NCBI GenBank assembly: GCA_024402495.1
Contig: JAKSTR010000001.1
Location: 58,430 to 122,429, forward strand
Length of the DNA stretch: 64,000 nucleotides
Direction of reading: 5' to 3'
Origin: Treponemataceae bacterium
GTDB lineage: Bacteria > Spirochaetota > Spirochaetia > Treponematales > Treponemataceae
Both the position numbers and the translations under genes were made by a program. Positions 1-8,054 of this stretch are shown here, in pieces. The stretch's first letter is position 1; each line of letters starts with the position of its first letter. Below the pieces are notes generated by a model. It did not search any database. It was not told the DNA's origin and saw nothing but the letters and a program-made list of their open reading frames with translations.

Positions 1-314
1 ACTTTTTCAGCTTCGGCATACTGACCGGAAGAAAGCAAAAGCGAACCGAGAAGGTAATTTACGCCCGCATCTTCGCTTGCCTGCAGCGGCAAGCTGTCAA
101 AAAGCGCAATTGCAGCCTTTATGCCGGACATTCGCGCGGTTGTCTGAACTTCGCTGTAAAATGCAGAAAAATCGAAGCTTTCTTCCGTGCTTTCAGTTTT
201 TTCTGCCGGCTTTGCGGCGTTTTTGGGCGCAGCAGACAAAGGCTGGCTAAAAAAAACGGCGCAAAAGCACAAACTAAAACATTTTATCAAAAACTTGCAT
301 TTATTGATTTTCAT
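1..314 (-). CDS. Exported protein, N-terminal part (cut by window edge)
   Basis: The reading frame is open from an ATG at 314 to the window edge and encodes about 104 residues. The first ~28 residues form a signal peptide: MKINKCKFLIK, then a hydrophobic stretch rich in Phe, Cys and Leu, then SQPLSAAP as a probable cleavage region. The mature part starts with an Ala/Lys/Glu/Thr-rich linker. It continues with a helical segment (AAIALFDSLP ... NYLLGSLLLSSGQYAEAEKV) whose spacing resembles a tetratricopeptide repeat, so a periplasmic or lipid-free exported TPR protein is inferred. An AGAGG Shine-Dalgarno lies just upstream of the ATG. It is divergent from the gene at 530. The C-terminal part is outside the window, so function is unknown. 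Confidence 0.8.
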   Translation of the reverse strand, partial: MKINKCKFLIKCFSLCFCAVFFSQPLSAAPKNAAKPAEKTESTEESFDFSAFYSEVQTTARMSGIKAAIALFDSLPLQASEDAGVNYLLGSLLLSSGQYAEAEK

Positions 315-494
315 AAAACCTCTTAATATTGTTAAAAATCTTCTATATATAAACTGTGTTTTACATAAGGCAAACAAGCGCGCCCAAACAAGGCAACAGG
401 CAAAAAGCGAACATTAAAAACTTTTAATCCAATTCTAATCTTTTTCAATTTGCTAAGAATTTAACGGCACAAAGCGCCGCTTGCTTTAGTTCAC

Positions 495-529
495 TTGCAA
501 ATGCGCCCTGTTTAGCATAAACTAGCAGA
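495..529 (+). promoter_or_regulatory. Predicted sigma-70 promoter giving a leaderless mRNA
   Basis: TTGCAA at 495-500, a 17-bp spacer, and TAAACT at 518-523 are followed by exactly 6 nt before the ATG at 530. No Shine-Dalgarno is present. The predicted transcription start coincides with the A of the start codon. Confidence 0.6.
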
Positions 530-2368
530 ATGATTAAACATTCTGTTCAAAAAGCGTTTTTCCTTTTATTTATTTATGCCGCAATTATTTTAGGTATTTG
601 TTTCATTCAGTTCAGAAGCGGCCACATAATCAACAGAAACGTCGGCACAATGCGCCTTAGCTTAAAAGAAAATATAGACCAGAACCAGCAGACATGGCTG
701 GACAACGGTTTTCAGCTGATTTACAAAGGCTTGATTTTTGAAAGCGACGAAGCAAACCCGATAACCGAAACTTTTGCAGACGGCAGTACCCAGCCCGCCG
801 AACTTTTGTCCTATAAAACCGAAGACGACGCAATTGAATTAACATTCAAAAGCGGCGCAATTTTAAAAGCAACAGAAAGGCTTGTACCGGCAGAAGGCGG
901 CAGTACAGGCGGCGCAGCAGAAACTGCATTTGAACTAAGCGCCAGATGGCAGCCGTTAAGCGCCGCAAATGAAGGAAATGACGGAACCGGCGAAGATGAT
1001 TCTGCAAACATGCAGCCGGTAAACGCAATTTCCGTTCCGCTGCGCTTTGCAAACGGCTACGAAACCGCCGCCGATGAAAAAACAGAAAGTCTTTTGGTTT
1101 CTTCCAAAACGGAAACTTACGCCATTTCTGCCATGCCGCAGGAAAATGCAATTATTCTAAGCACAAACCAGATGCCGGTACATTACGCACTTTACCAGCC
1201 GGTTGAAGAAACTACATACCAGATTCTGGCAAGCGCAGCACTCGCCCAGGCAGATGCCTACGCCGATACGATGCGCCAATTCAGGGCCGGTTTTGTTGCT
1301 TCAAACCAAACCATAAACTCAAATACAAGCGAAAAAGCCGTGGCAAGCTTTATTGCAGAATCTGCAAGTCAGGGAAACTTTTCAAACGCCAAAAAAACGG
1401 CTTTAGCCACAGTCAGCGAAAACCGCAAGACATATTTTACCACGCCATATTTCGGCAACCTTGCCGTTACAAACAAAAGCCTTGTAAGCCACAGCAGCAA
1501 CCTGCATTTTAAGGCAAAAGAATCTCTTTCTGCAAAAAATCTTGGCGCATTTGACATAGACAACCTGCTTTTTACGCTTATTTACCAGAACGACATAAAC
1601 CTTGCATATTCGCTATTTGAATTTGTGGCAAATACCGAAAACCTTAACCCGACGATTTTGCAGTACGCAAACATAATCAATACTTACTGCGATGCCGTAA
1701 AATACGAAACCGAACTTGCAAATGTTCTGAAAGACAAAATGGAAACGATTTTTGAAAACATTCTTGCAATATTAAGTTTTGAAGACCCGGTTTTGCGTTT
1801 CAGCGCCGAAGCACCGGCAGCAAGCCAGAGCGACATCTGCCGTCTTGGTGCGGCATTCATGCGCTACGGCACGCTTTTTGAACGCCCGGAATTAACCGGA
1901 ACCGGACGGCTTTTGATTACAAGCTCGCTTAAAACCAGCCCAATCAGCGAAAGCCTTGTTTTTGCAGACCTTTATCCGGTTTTAATTCAGAACGAATATT
2001 ATCCGCACTTTGAAGTGCTTTCACGAAATCCTTCAAACATAACGGTCTGGACCTGTTCGCCGGAAGTACAGCTGAACAGCCCGACATCCGGCGTACTGGA
2101 ACTTTCCATGAAATTTCCGGTCGGCGACAGCCATTACATGATAGTTACCGGCTTGCGCGCATTCAATTCAATTGAAATGTACGGCTTAAAATACCGCTCG
2201 GACAAGCAGTTTGAACGCTACGATTCGCCGGGCTATATTTACGATTTTGACAGCCAGACCTTGCTGCTGAAAATGCGCCACAAAAACGAAATTGAAAAAG
2301 TTGTACTGACATACGGAAGTCAGGCAGCAGCTGCGGCGGGCGCAAACGGACAGGGTAAATTACGCTAA
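530..2368 (+). CDS. Membrane-anchored protein of unknown function (spirochaete-type)
   Basis: This 612-residue protein has one N-terminal membrane segment (about residues 9-27, FFLLFIYAAIILGICFI) and a long extracytoplasmic part, so it is an uncleaved signal-anchor or periplasmic protein. Residues ~40-220 look beta-rich with repeated short strands. Residues ~230-460 are helical, and the last ~110 residues return to strand-rich sequence. No catalytic motif or named domain could be recognised. It stands alone between a divergent exported-protein gene and a convergent PLD-like gene, with a strong bidirectional hairpin just after the stop. The start is fixed by a promoter whose -10 box ends 6 nt before the ATG. 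The function is not assigned. Confidence 0.85.
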   Translation: MIKHSVQKAFFLLFIYAAIILGICFIQFRSGHIINRNVGTMRLSLKENIDQNQQTWLDNGFQLIYKGLIFESDEANPITETFADGSTQPAELLSYKTEDDAIELTFKSGAILKATERLVPAEGGSTGGAAETAFELSARWQPLSAANEGNDGTGEDDSANMQPVNAISVPLRFANGYETAADEKTESLLVSSKTETYAISAMPQENAIILSTNQMPVHYALYQPVEETTYQILASAALAQADAYADTMRQFRAGFVASNQTINSNTSEKAVASFIAESASQGNFSNAKKTALATVSENRKTYFTTPYFGNLAVTNKSLVSHSSNLHFKAKESLSAKNLGAFDIDNLLFTLIYQNDINLAYSLFEFVANTENLNPTILQYANIINTYCDAVKYETELANVLKDKMETIFENILAILSFEDPVLRFSAEAPAASQSDICRLGAAFMRYGTLFERPELTGTGRLLITSSLKTSPISESLVFADLYPVLIQNEYYPHFEVLSRNPSNITVWTCSPEVQLNSPTSGVLELSMKFPVGDSHYMIVTGLRAFNSIEMYGLKYRSDKQFERYDSPGYIYDFDSQTLLLKMRHKNEIEKVVLTYGSQAAAAAGANGQGKLR

Positions 2369-2381
2369 ATCATTATATTGC

Positions 2382-2413
2382 AAAAGGTTCGTGTAAAAGC
2401 GAACCTTTTTTTA
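2382..2413. terminator. Bidirectional rho-independent terminator
   Basis: AAAAGGTTCG and CGAACCTTTT form a 10-bp stem around an 8-nt loop, followed by T7 on the + strand and A-runs that give T's on the - strand. It lies between convergent genes ending at 2368 and 2411; the - strand gene's last codons overlap its edge. Confidence 0.8.
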
Positions 2414-2923
2414 TTTTATGCGGTCGCCGCAAAAAGCCTTTCTTCCGCAGCTTTTGCAAAAATCGCCTGCAAAAACCGATTCAAACTGTTTTTGCGCCTG
2501 CTTTACAAAAACCTTTTCGTCACTAAAAACGCCGGCTTCAAAATTGCGCCTGCTGCTGGATTTTAGCCCGATACCGGCGCCGGTTAAGTTTGCAGAACCG
2601 GCATAAGCCGTTTTGCCGTCAATAATCACAATCTTAAAATGAACCCGCGGACAAAGACGGCGCTGCAAGCCGTCAAACAAAACCGGGTATTTATCAAAAT
2701 CTTCCCTGAAATTTTTCCCCGGTTCTTTTGCGTGCAGAAGCTTCACTTCTACGCCCTTTTCTACCAAATCTGCAAGAATTTCTAAAAACGGAACTTTAGC
2801 CCTGCCCTTTTCAACATAAAGGTCTTTAATGTCGGCAGTGCCCAGCCACAAAGATTTTTTTGCCTTTCTGCAAAATGCCAAAACTTTTGAATAATGTTCG
2901 TCGTTGCAAATATATTCTGTCAT
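2411..2923 (-). CDS. Phospholipase D-like (HKD) domain protein
   Basis: The 170-residue protein carries one HKD-type motif, VHFKIVIIDGKTAYAGSANL, near residues 93-113. This is the H-x-K-(x)4-D signature of the phospholipase D/nuclease superfamily, followed by the usual Gly/Ser-Asn strand. Only one motif is present, so an active enzyme would need to dimerise, as in bacterial Nuc/PLD-like nucleases. The C-terminus holds a Cys cluster (CKSCGRKAFCGD), perhaps a metal-binding knuckle. It has no signal peptide, so a cytoplasmic place is inferred. It lies 5 bp after the upstream membrane-protein gene (2929-3633) on the same strand and is probably cotranscribed. The family is clear but the substrate is unknown. 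Confidence 0.82.
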   Translation of the reverse strand: MTEYICNDEHYSKVLAFCRKAKKSLWLGTADIKDLYVEKGRAKVPFLEILADLVEKGVEVKLLHAKEPGKNFREDFDKYPVLFDGLQRRLCPRVHFKIVIIDGKTAYAGSANLTGAGIGLKSSSRRNFEAGVFSDEKVFVKQAQKQFESVFAGDFCKSCGRKAFCGDRIK

Positions 2924-2928
2924 TTTTT

Positions 2929-3633
2929 TTACTTTTTGGAATGAATTGCCTTGCGAAGCGCGCGCAAGCCCAGCCCGGCGGCGCCAATTGCGGTGGCTTT
3001 TACCGCGCTTTCCGTTATAAAGCTGCTGTTCTGGTTTACAGCCTGCTTAATTTCGCTTATGCTGCGGGCGGCAAGCTGGGTAATATTTATGTCCTGCTTA
3101 AAACTGTCCAAAAGAATGTTAGTCCAGACCGGTATGGTTGCATTAAAAATGTCGCCCAGAATTGAAAAAATAATGCCAATCAGGCAGACAACAGAAAAAA
3201 TTATGCTGAAAATTAAAAATCCGGCGGAACTTTGGGCAAAAGCGCCGCTGTAACTTGGCACAATATCAGCACCGGCGGAAAGAATTCCGCACAGCAAAAA
3301 AATAGACCACATATTAAGCACCACAACCGTCAGCGAAAGTACCCGGCGGCAAAGATTCAGCACAAGTTTCAGCCAGCTTTTAAGATTCACAATCTTCCGC
3401 AAGTCCAGCAGGCTTAAAACCGCCGTTGCACCCAGCAAAACCGAAAGCGAAACATTCAAAATTACAAAATGCCTGTAGCAAAAAAGCCGTATTAAAGCGT
3501 ACAAAAAGTTTACGCAAATCAAAACAAAGCGTTCCGCATCAAAAAAACTGCTTATTGCCTGAATGATTTTGCAAAGGCTTTCTTCTGTTTTGGGTAAAAT
3601 AAAATTGGAACAGTTCGTATTTTCTGCCGCCAT
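2929..3633 (-). CDS. Multi-pass membrane protein of unknown function
   Basis: The encoded protein is ~234 residues, using the ATG at 3633 that follows an AAAGGAAAG ribosome-binding site; an upstream in-frame ATG at 3663 has none. Three or four hydrophobic segments are visible (around FVLICVNFLYALIRLF, FVILNVSLSVLLGATAVL, VLSLTVVVLNMWSIFLLCGIL and GFLIFSIIFSVVCLIGIIFSIL). An amphipathic C-terminal region follows, ending in a Gly/Ala-rich helix and basic tail. No family could be named. The next gene downstream, the PLD-like protein, begins 5 bp after its stop, so a two-gene unit is likely. Confidence 0.75.
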   Translation of the reverse strand: MAAENTNCSNFILPKTEESLCKIIQAISSFFDAERFVLICVNFLYALIRLFCYRHFVILNVSLSVLLGATAVLSLLDLRKIVNLKSWLKLVLNLCRRVLSLTVVVLNMWSIFLLCGILSAGADIVPSYSGAFAQSSAGFLIFSIIFSVVCLIGIIFSILGDIFNATIPVWTNILLDSFKQDINITQLAARSISEIKQAVNQNSSFITESAVKATAIGAAGLGLRALRKAIHSKK

Positions 3634-3708
3634 AATCTTTCCTTTAAAAAAGCGTCGGTGCACCAGACTGAAAAAAAATACGGTGCGCCGGTAAAACGGA
3701 AAAAACCG

Positions 3709-4131
3709 TTATTTTTCAATCTTGCTCTCAGCAGGCTCTGCGCTTTTCCATCTGCGGTAAGATTCTATGTCGTTTTTTACAAACTTCATGCAAAAACCCA
3801 GCACCGTCGCGTCGTCCAAATATCCAATGCCGGGCAAAAAATCGGGAATGACGTCAACCGGCGCCAGCACGAAAAGCAGCGTACCGATAATGGAAATAAT
3901 CGTGCCCAGCGGCACATCACGGTATTTGCGCGTAGCAAAGTCTTTTATCATACTGAAAAAAGTTTTTACGTCGTCGTAAAACTGAAAAAGCGAACCTTTC
4001 TTCATGATTTTTTCAATTTTTTCTTCGTTATCTAAAACTTTTTTTACGTCGTCTTCAGAATATTCAGCCCTGCTGAACTCGTCAAAAGCTTTTTTAGACC
4101 TTTTTTCGTAATGTTTGCATTTGTCTTTCAC
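3709..4131 (-). CDS. YkvA-like DUF1232 protein
   Basis: The C-terminal half carries the DUF1232 hallmark: VLAPVDVIPDFLPGIGYLDD, two short hydrophobic helices around a conserved Pro-Asp turn. The N-terminal ~50 residues are charged and probably helical (KHYEKRSKKAFDEFSRAEY ...). The family is widespread, membrane-associated and of unknown role. The start is uncertain: GTG at 4131 sits behind an AGGGTG-type site and gives 140 residues, while TTG at 4152 would add seven. The gene is on the same strand as the PLD/membrane-protein pair downstream but is separated from it by about 75 bp. Confidence 0.78.
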   Translation of the reverse strand: MKDKCKHYEKRSKKAFDEFSRAEYSEDDVKKVLDNEEKIEKIMKKGSLFQFYDDVKTFFSMIKDFATRKYRDVPLGTIISIIGTLLFVLAPVDVIPDFLPGIGYLDDATVLGFCMKFVKNDIESYRRWKSAEPAESKIEK

Positions 4132-4198
4132 GTTTTCACCCTGCACAAGCAAAAATATTTGAAAAATTATACCACGCTTTTATTTTGTAAAACAGCGG

Positions 4199-4258
4199 AA
4201 TCAGCAGCCTCGCCGCAAGCAGCGAGATATTAAACCCGACGCACGAATAAAATGCCCG
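4199..4258. repeat. Dispersed intergenic repeat, copy A (partner at 52887-52945)
   Basis: This 60-bp stretch is about 78 percent identical to 52887-52945. Both contain a short stem around CCGCAAGC. Where this copy pairs CTCG with CGAG, the other pairs CCCG with CGGG, a compensatory T-A to C-G change. Both copies lie in non-coding DNA. Confidence 0.55.
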
Positions 4259-4274
4259 TTGCAATCCGGTTTTT

Positions 4275-4670
4275 TTACCAAACCTTAATTCCGTTTTCTG
4301 CGGCAAGATTTTTAAGCCGCTGATCCTGGGTTAAAAGAACGGCGGCGTTTCTGCGTGCAAGAACCAGAAAAACCATATCGTAAAACGAATGATTTAAACG
4401 CGCGGCTTCGTGCAGGGATTCTACGGCAAGATCCGGAATATCGCTGTATTCATCTATAAGCTGATAAACCAAAGTCATGGTCAAAATTGCATTTTCTTCG
4501 TCGATGTAGCCGGCTTTTATGTATTTCCACAAAACGTTTGCAGCTTCACTTTGAAACAATTCGGGCGCAATAACGAGTTCTGCCTTTGCAAGCAAATCTT
4601 TGTAAAGCGCGGCATTTGGGCGGTTAAATGCAATTTCAAAAGCTGCACTGGTATCTAAAACAACTGTCAT
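4275..4670 (-). CDS. PIN-domain ribonuclease toxin (VapC/FitB-like)
   Basis: This 131-residue PIN protein is expected to be a metal-dependent ribonuclease. The acidic active-site set is visible: D6 in VVLDTSA, E42 in FQSEAANVLW, D98 in HSFYDMVFL, and D116 in LTQDQRL. Its length is typical of VapC/FitB toxins. The start codon lies 3 bp after the stop of the ribbon-helix-helix gene upstream, the standard antitoxin-then-toxin order, so translation is probably coupled. Expression should be controlled by the antitoxin through the palindrome at 4951-4965. The RNA target cannot be told from sequence. Confidence 0.9.
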   Translation of the reverse strand: MTVVLDTSAAFEIAFNRPNAALYKDLLAKAELVIAPELFQSEAANVLWKYIKAGYIDEENAILTMTLVYQLIDEYSDIPDLAVESLHEAARLNHSFYDMVFLVLARRNAAVLLTQDQRLKNLAAENGIKVW

Positions 4671-4673
4671 AAA

Positions 4674-4925
4674 TTATCTGTCCCTGTCCTCGCGTACAAG
4701 CATTTCCGGCAAAGGCGAATCTTCCGGCAAGGAAAGATTGAGCTGATTCAGCCGGTTTAAAATATCAGCCCGCTTAACGGTATTTGCACCGGAAGAATTT
4801 TCGCCGAGACATTGCTTTAAAAGAAAAATTGTCTGCTGGGTAATGCTTCGGTTTTGTTCTTCCGCGTGTTTTGTAAGCTGAACATAAAGTTCCTGCGGAA
4901 AATCCCTGACCTGTAAAAGTGCCAT
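4674..4925 (-). CDS. Ribbon-helix-helix antitoxin (FitA-like)
   Basis: The start at ATG 4925 has a strong GGAGG site 5-6 nt upstream; the open frame extends further, but without an initiation signal. The ~83-residue protein begins MALLQVRDFPQELYVQLTKH, a ribbon-helix-helix DNA-binding fold of the FitA/Arc type. A C-terminal tail follows (LSLPEDSPLPEMLVRED) of the kind that wraps into the active site of PIN toxins. It forms a two-gene operon with the PIN toxin. A perfect palindrome between the -35 and -10 region upstream fits autorepression by the antitoxin or its complex. Confidence 0.88.
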   Translation of the reverse strand: MALLQVRDFPQELYVQLTKHAEEQNRSITQQTIFLLKQCLGENSSGANTVKRADILNRLNQLNLSLPEDSPLPEMLVREDRDR

Positions 4926-4939
4926 GCACACCTCCGTTG

Positions 4940-4978
4940 TATGCAATAAATATGCAGTTTGCATACTGAATATGTCAA
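4940..4978 (-). promoter_or_regulatory. Toxin-antitoxin promoter with palindromic operator
   Basis: Reading leftwards, TTGACA (4978-4973) is followed by a perfect 6-3-6 palindrome, TATGCA-GTT-TGCATA (4951-4965), and a third TATGCA half-site at 4940-4945. The palindrome sits in the promoter spacer, a position where binding of the ribbon-helix-helix protein would block RNA polymerase. Confidence 0.65.
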
Positions 4979-4994
4979 TAACATTTCTGCGAAC

Positions 4995-5036
4995 AAAAAA
5001 AGCCTTCTTCTTCATGCTGAAAAAAGAAGGCTTTTT
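4995..5036 (-). terminator. Rho-independent terminator
   Basis: AAAAAGCCTTCTT (4997-5009) pairs with AAGAAGGCTTTTT (5024-5036). The T-run at the left end, read on the - strand, makes it the likely terminator of the P-type ATPase operon, about 215 nt beyond its last gene. It also insulates the toxin-antitoxin promoter. Confidence 0.65.
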
Positions 5037-5040
5037 AAGA

Positions 5041-5252
5041 TGAATAAGTTTCTATATGCTGAATTCATTAGTTTTCAGCGGCTGCGCACAGCATTTGATT
5101 TGTTGCCTTAAACCAGATGATGAATCTGGTTAGGAATGACAAAACCTTTGTCTCGTCATTTGACCTAAAGATAAACTGCCGGAAGATTAGTTTTGTTTTT
5201 CAAAATCGGCATTTACGCAAATCAGTAATTTTGTGGCAATAATTAAAGGCTG
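5041..5252. other. Intergenic stretch with a degenerate copy of the GGAATGAC hairpin repeat
   Basis: No coding frame is supported here. Around 5110-5130 a small hairpin (ACCAGATGATGAATCTGGT) runs into AGGAATGACAAAA, the same tail as the dispersed hairpin repeats at 11435, 14650 and 35163. Confidence 0.4.
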
Positions 5253-5561
5253 CTACCAGTTTTTAATTATGTTTTCCAGTTCCCGCAGTTTTTCCATAAC
5301 AATATCCCGTTTTTTAACGGAATAATTGCGGACAAGATTTTCTAATTCCATTAAAAAAGGAACTAAAGGTTCTATCTTGTCCATTGGGACTTTTTCCGGG
5401 TCGTATTCCAAAAGAACGCTGCCTGTATTGCAGTTGTTCGTAATGTTTTTTACGGCATCAGATGTTTTCAGAATCTTTATACATTCTTCCACTATCACTG
5501 CATCCTTAAATACAGCTTCCCTTAGCCTTATTCTTCCCGGAAAAAAACTTGTCACCATCAT
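5253..5561 (-). CDS. HMA-like domain protein paired with P-type ATPase
   Basis: This 102-residue protein opens with MMVTSFFPGRIRLREAVFKD and has the strand-helix-strand order of a heavy-metal-associated (HMA) fold. The typical metal-binding CxxC is missing. Its pattern PGRIRL ... N-x-N-x-GSVLLEYD closely mirrors the N-terminus of the adjacent ATPase (PGRIRLHYD ... NPNVGSFLIHFDE), so the two probably arose by duplication. A charged C-terminal helix follows. The start overlaps the ATPase stop as ATGA, implying translational coupling. A partner or regulatory role for the ATPase is inferred; direct metal binding through cysteines is unlikely. Confidence 0.8.
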   Translation of the reverse strand: MMVTSFFPGRIRLREAVFKDAVIVEECIKILKTSDAVKNITNNCNTGSVLLEYDPEKVPMDKIEPLVPFLMELENLVRNYSVKKRDIVMEKLRELENIIKNW

Positions 5562-7666
5562 TTTTCTTCTTCTCCTTTTGGCAGTATTGGTCTCATTGAA
5601 AAAAGTGAGATTCCTATTGTAGTTGTGTTGTGCATAAGGGCGGCTAAAGTTGGCGAAATAAATCCCAGAACACCGCCTGCAAGCAGGAATGAGTTTACGC
5701 CAATGATAGCGCGCTCATTAAAATACATTTTGTCCAGCAAGCCCTGCCCCAGCTTTCTGACAGTAACAAGACTTTGCAAGCCATCATGACTCAAATTGAT
5801 GTCTGCCGTATCACCTGCAATTGGGGATGCACCGTCTACAGAAATGCCGATGTCAGCTGCCGAAAGTGCAGGTGCATCATTGATGCCATCGCCAATCATT
5901 ATCACCTTGTGACCTGTCTTTTTTTCTTCATCTACAAACCGAACCTTATCTTCCGGCAAAGCCTGTGCATGATATTTATCAATTCCTGCCTGCAATGCAA
6001 TTTTTTTTGCAGCACCTTCAGTATCACCTGTAATCATTACGGTTTGCAAAATTCCCAAGTTCTTAAGGTTTTCTATTACAGCCTTTGCATCAGTTCTTAC
6101 CGGGTCGCCAATTCCAATAATACCAATCAGTTTTCCATCATACGAAAGATACAGCAGTGAATTGCCTGTTTCGGTTTCCTTCTTTTGTATTTCTTCAGCT
6201 TCACCGGCAAACGGAATGCCTTCGTCATCAAAAATAAAATGGGCACTGCCTATGCAGGTTTTCTTACCGTTCAGTGTTGATGCAATTCCGTGGGCAACGA
6301 TGTAATCTACTTTTGTATGAAATTCCGGATGAATAAGGTTTTTCTGTTTTGCAGCATTAACAACAGCACGTCCAAGAGGATGAGGGTAATGTTCTTCAAG
6401 GCATGCCGCCAAAGTAAGCACCTTGTCTTCTGAATATTCTTCAAAAGCATATACGGCATTGACTGTTGGCGTTGCACAGGTAAGAGTTCCTGTCTTGTCA
6501 AAAATAATCGTGTCGGCTTCTGCAACTGCTTCAAGGTATTTTCCGCCCTTTACGCTGATTCCAGATTCAGCCGCTTCCTGCATGGCAGAAAGCACGGAAA
6601 TTGGGGCTGAAAGTTTTAATGCGCAGGAATAGTCAACCATAAGGGTTGAAACCGTTTTTGTAATGTCCTTTGTAATAAACCATGTAACCGCCGTCAAAAG
6701 AAAATTGAACGGAACAATTTTCTGGGCAAAATCTTCAGACCGCTTCTGTGCTGCAGCCTTAAGGTTTTGAGAGTTATCTATCATGCGGATAATGTTGTTT
6801 ACCTTTGTATCATTGCCTGTAGAAGTAACACTGACAAATATTTCTCCTTCTTCAACGATAGTTCCTGCAAATACCGGTGCACCTTCCTTCTTTTCAACCG
6901 GAAGCGATTCGCCGGTAATGCTTGCCTGATTCACCATTCCTTCTCCATGATGAACGATGCCGTCTACAAGAATCTGGTTGCCCGCCCTGAATACAACCAG
7001 ATCGCTTTTTTTCACGGAAGAAGCAGATACGGTTTCTTCTATGTTTCCTTCAACTTTCTGAATCTTGTCATCCATGGCAAGAAGCTGCTGCGCAAGATTG
7101 TCGTAAGACCTTCGCTTGGTAATTTCCTCTATGTCTTCGCCAAGACCAAGCAGCATGTTTATATTAGAAGCAGTCTGATGGTCGCCTGTTAAAAGCGAAA
7201 CCGTAAGAGCTGTTGCATCAAGCAAGTCTGTATTAAACAAGCCGCCCGTCAAACATGAATACAATGCCTTGAGGATTCTTGGAAAAATTTGTGTTACCAG
7301 CAGAAAATTCCTTACCGGAAGCGGCAAAAACCATTTTTTCAAGTAATGTTTTGCAAGAGTTTCTGCAATAAGACCAAACATACTTTCACTTTCAGGAATA
7401 TCCTTTACCTGTTCAAGCAACTGTTCGTCTTCCAGATACTTTTCTGTCAGCGCCTTGAACAGATTTATCAGTTCATCCTTTGCAAGTATGTTTTCGTCAA
7501 AATGAATCAAAAATGACCCCACATTGGGATTTACGTCTATATCCAGTATTCCTTCCTGAACAGCAATAAGAGTAGTTGCAAGGATTGCCTGTCTTGAAGT
7601 GTATTGAAATCTGTCATAATGAAGTCTGATTCTGCCTGGTAAATAATGGTGAATTTGAATATTCAT
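5558..7666 (-). CDS. P1B-like heavy-metal P-type ATPase with atypical SCAL motif
   Basis: The 702-residue protein has an N-terminal HMA-like domain (1-75) without CxxC, then membrane helices. The actuator motif TGES lies at 251-254, a membrane motif YSCALK at 346-351 replaces the usual CPC/SPC metal site, and the phosphorylation motif DKTGT starts at D390. The P1B-specific HP dipeptide is at 429-430 and the hinge GDGIND at 592-597. All catalytic ATPase motifs are intact, so it is a transporter of a metal or other cation across the inner membrane. The unusual membrane motif leaves the ion unknown. Codon use here is noticeably poorer in GCC/GCG than neighbouring genes, suggesting acquisition. 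It is followed by a coupled HMA-like gene and preceded by a DUF6110-type gene. Confidence 0.9.
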   Translation of the reverse strand: MNIQIHHYLPGRIRLHYDRFQYTSRQAILATTLIAVQEGILDIDVNPNVGSFLIHFDENILAKDELINLFKALTEKYLEDEQLLEQVKDIPESESMFGLIAETLAKHYLKKWFLPLPVRNFLLVTQIFPRILKALYSCLTGGLFNTDLLDATALTVSLLTGDHQTASNINMLLGLGEDIEEITKRRSYDNLAQQLLAMDDKIQKVEGNIEETVSASSVKKSDLVVFRAGNQILVDGIVHHGEGMVNQASITGESLPVEKKEGAPVFAGTIVEEGEIFVSVTSTGNDTKVNNIIRMIDNSQNLKAAAQKRSEDFAQKIVPFNFLLTAVTWFITKDITKTVSTLMVDYSCALKLSAPISVLSAMQEAAESGISVKGGKYLEAVAEADTIIFDKTGTLTCATPTVNAVYAFEEYSEDKVLTLAACLEEHYPHPLGRAVVNAAKQKNLIHPEFHTKVDYIVAHGIASTLNGKKTCIGSAHFIFDDEGIPFAGEAEEIQKKETETGNSLLYLSYDGKLIGIIGIGDPVRTDAKAVIENLKNLGILQTVMITGDTEGAAKKIALQAGIDKYHAQALPEDKVRFVDEEKKTGHKVIMIGDGINDAPALSAADIGISVDGASPIAGDTADINLSHDGLQSLVTVRKLGQGLLDKMYFNERAIIGVNSFLLAGGVLGFISPTLAALMHNTTTIGISLFSMRPILPKGEEEK

Positions 7667-7826
7667 AAATAAAATAACCTTAAAAAAAAGAGCCGCCCAA
7701 TAAATTCAACATAACACTATGATTAACATTTATCAGACAGCCCCTTTCTGATTTAGGGTTCAGTTCAAAACCCTTAAAAAAGCGAAGTCAAAGACCAGAA
7801 AGAGAAACTGGTCTTGATTCGGCGTA

Positions 7827-8036
7827 TCATGCATTCTGCTTGTTGTACTTTGCTTCAGCAACAATGTCCTGAGCGTCTTCTTTTACCGATTCGGCAAAAG
7901 CTGCAGCATCATCTTTCAACTGCATTCCTTTGCCTACAACAGATGCACAGGCTTTTTTGAAGCCGGGAGTTTTAACAAGCTGGATTGCGGCAATACCTGC
8001 AACTGCTCCAATTGCAAACGCACCCCATTTAGTCAT
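7827..8036 (-). CDS. DUF6110-like small membrane-associated protein
   Basis: This 69-residue protein starts MTKWGAFAIGAVAGIAAIQL, a Gly/Ala-rich single hydrophobic helix, followed by an amphipathic acidic/basic helix (KDDAAAFAESVKEDAQDIV) and a polar tail. The layout resembles YtxH-like and DUF6110 proteins, which I recall as neighbours of HMA/P-type ATPase genes in gut anaerobes. The start is well supported by TAAGGAGG. It is the first gene of the ATPase cluster; 160 bp with a small hairpin (AAGACCAG ... CTGGTCTT at 7791-7815) separates it from the ATPase, so it may be made in excess. The role is unknown; accessory to the pump is inferred. Confidence 0.75.
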   Translation of the reverse strand: MTKWGAFAIGAVAGIAAIQLVKTPGFKKACASVVGKGMQLKDDAAAFAESVKEDAQDIVAEAKYNKQNA

Positions 8037-8054
8037 ATGGTAGCCTCCTTAAAC

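Noticed and set aside
187..417. 76-codon + strand frame at the left edge
   Set aside because: It is antisense to a better-supported gene with a signal peptide and runs through the divergent promoter region.
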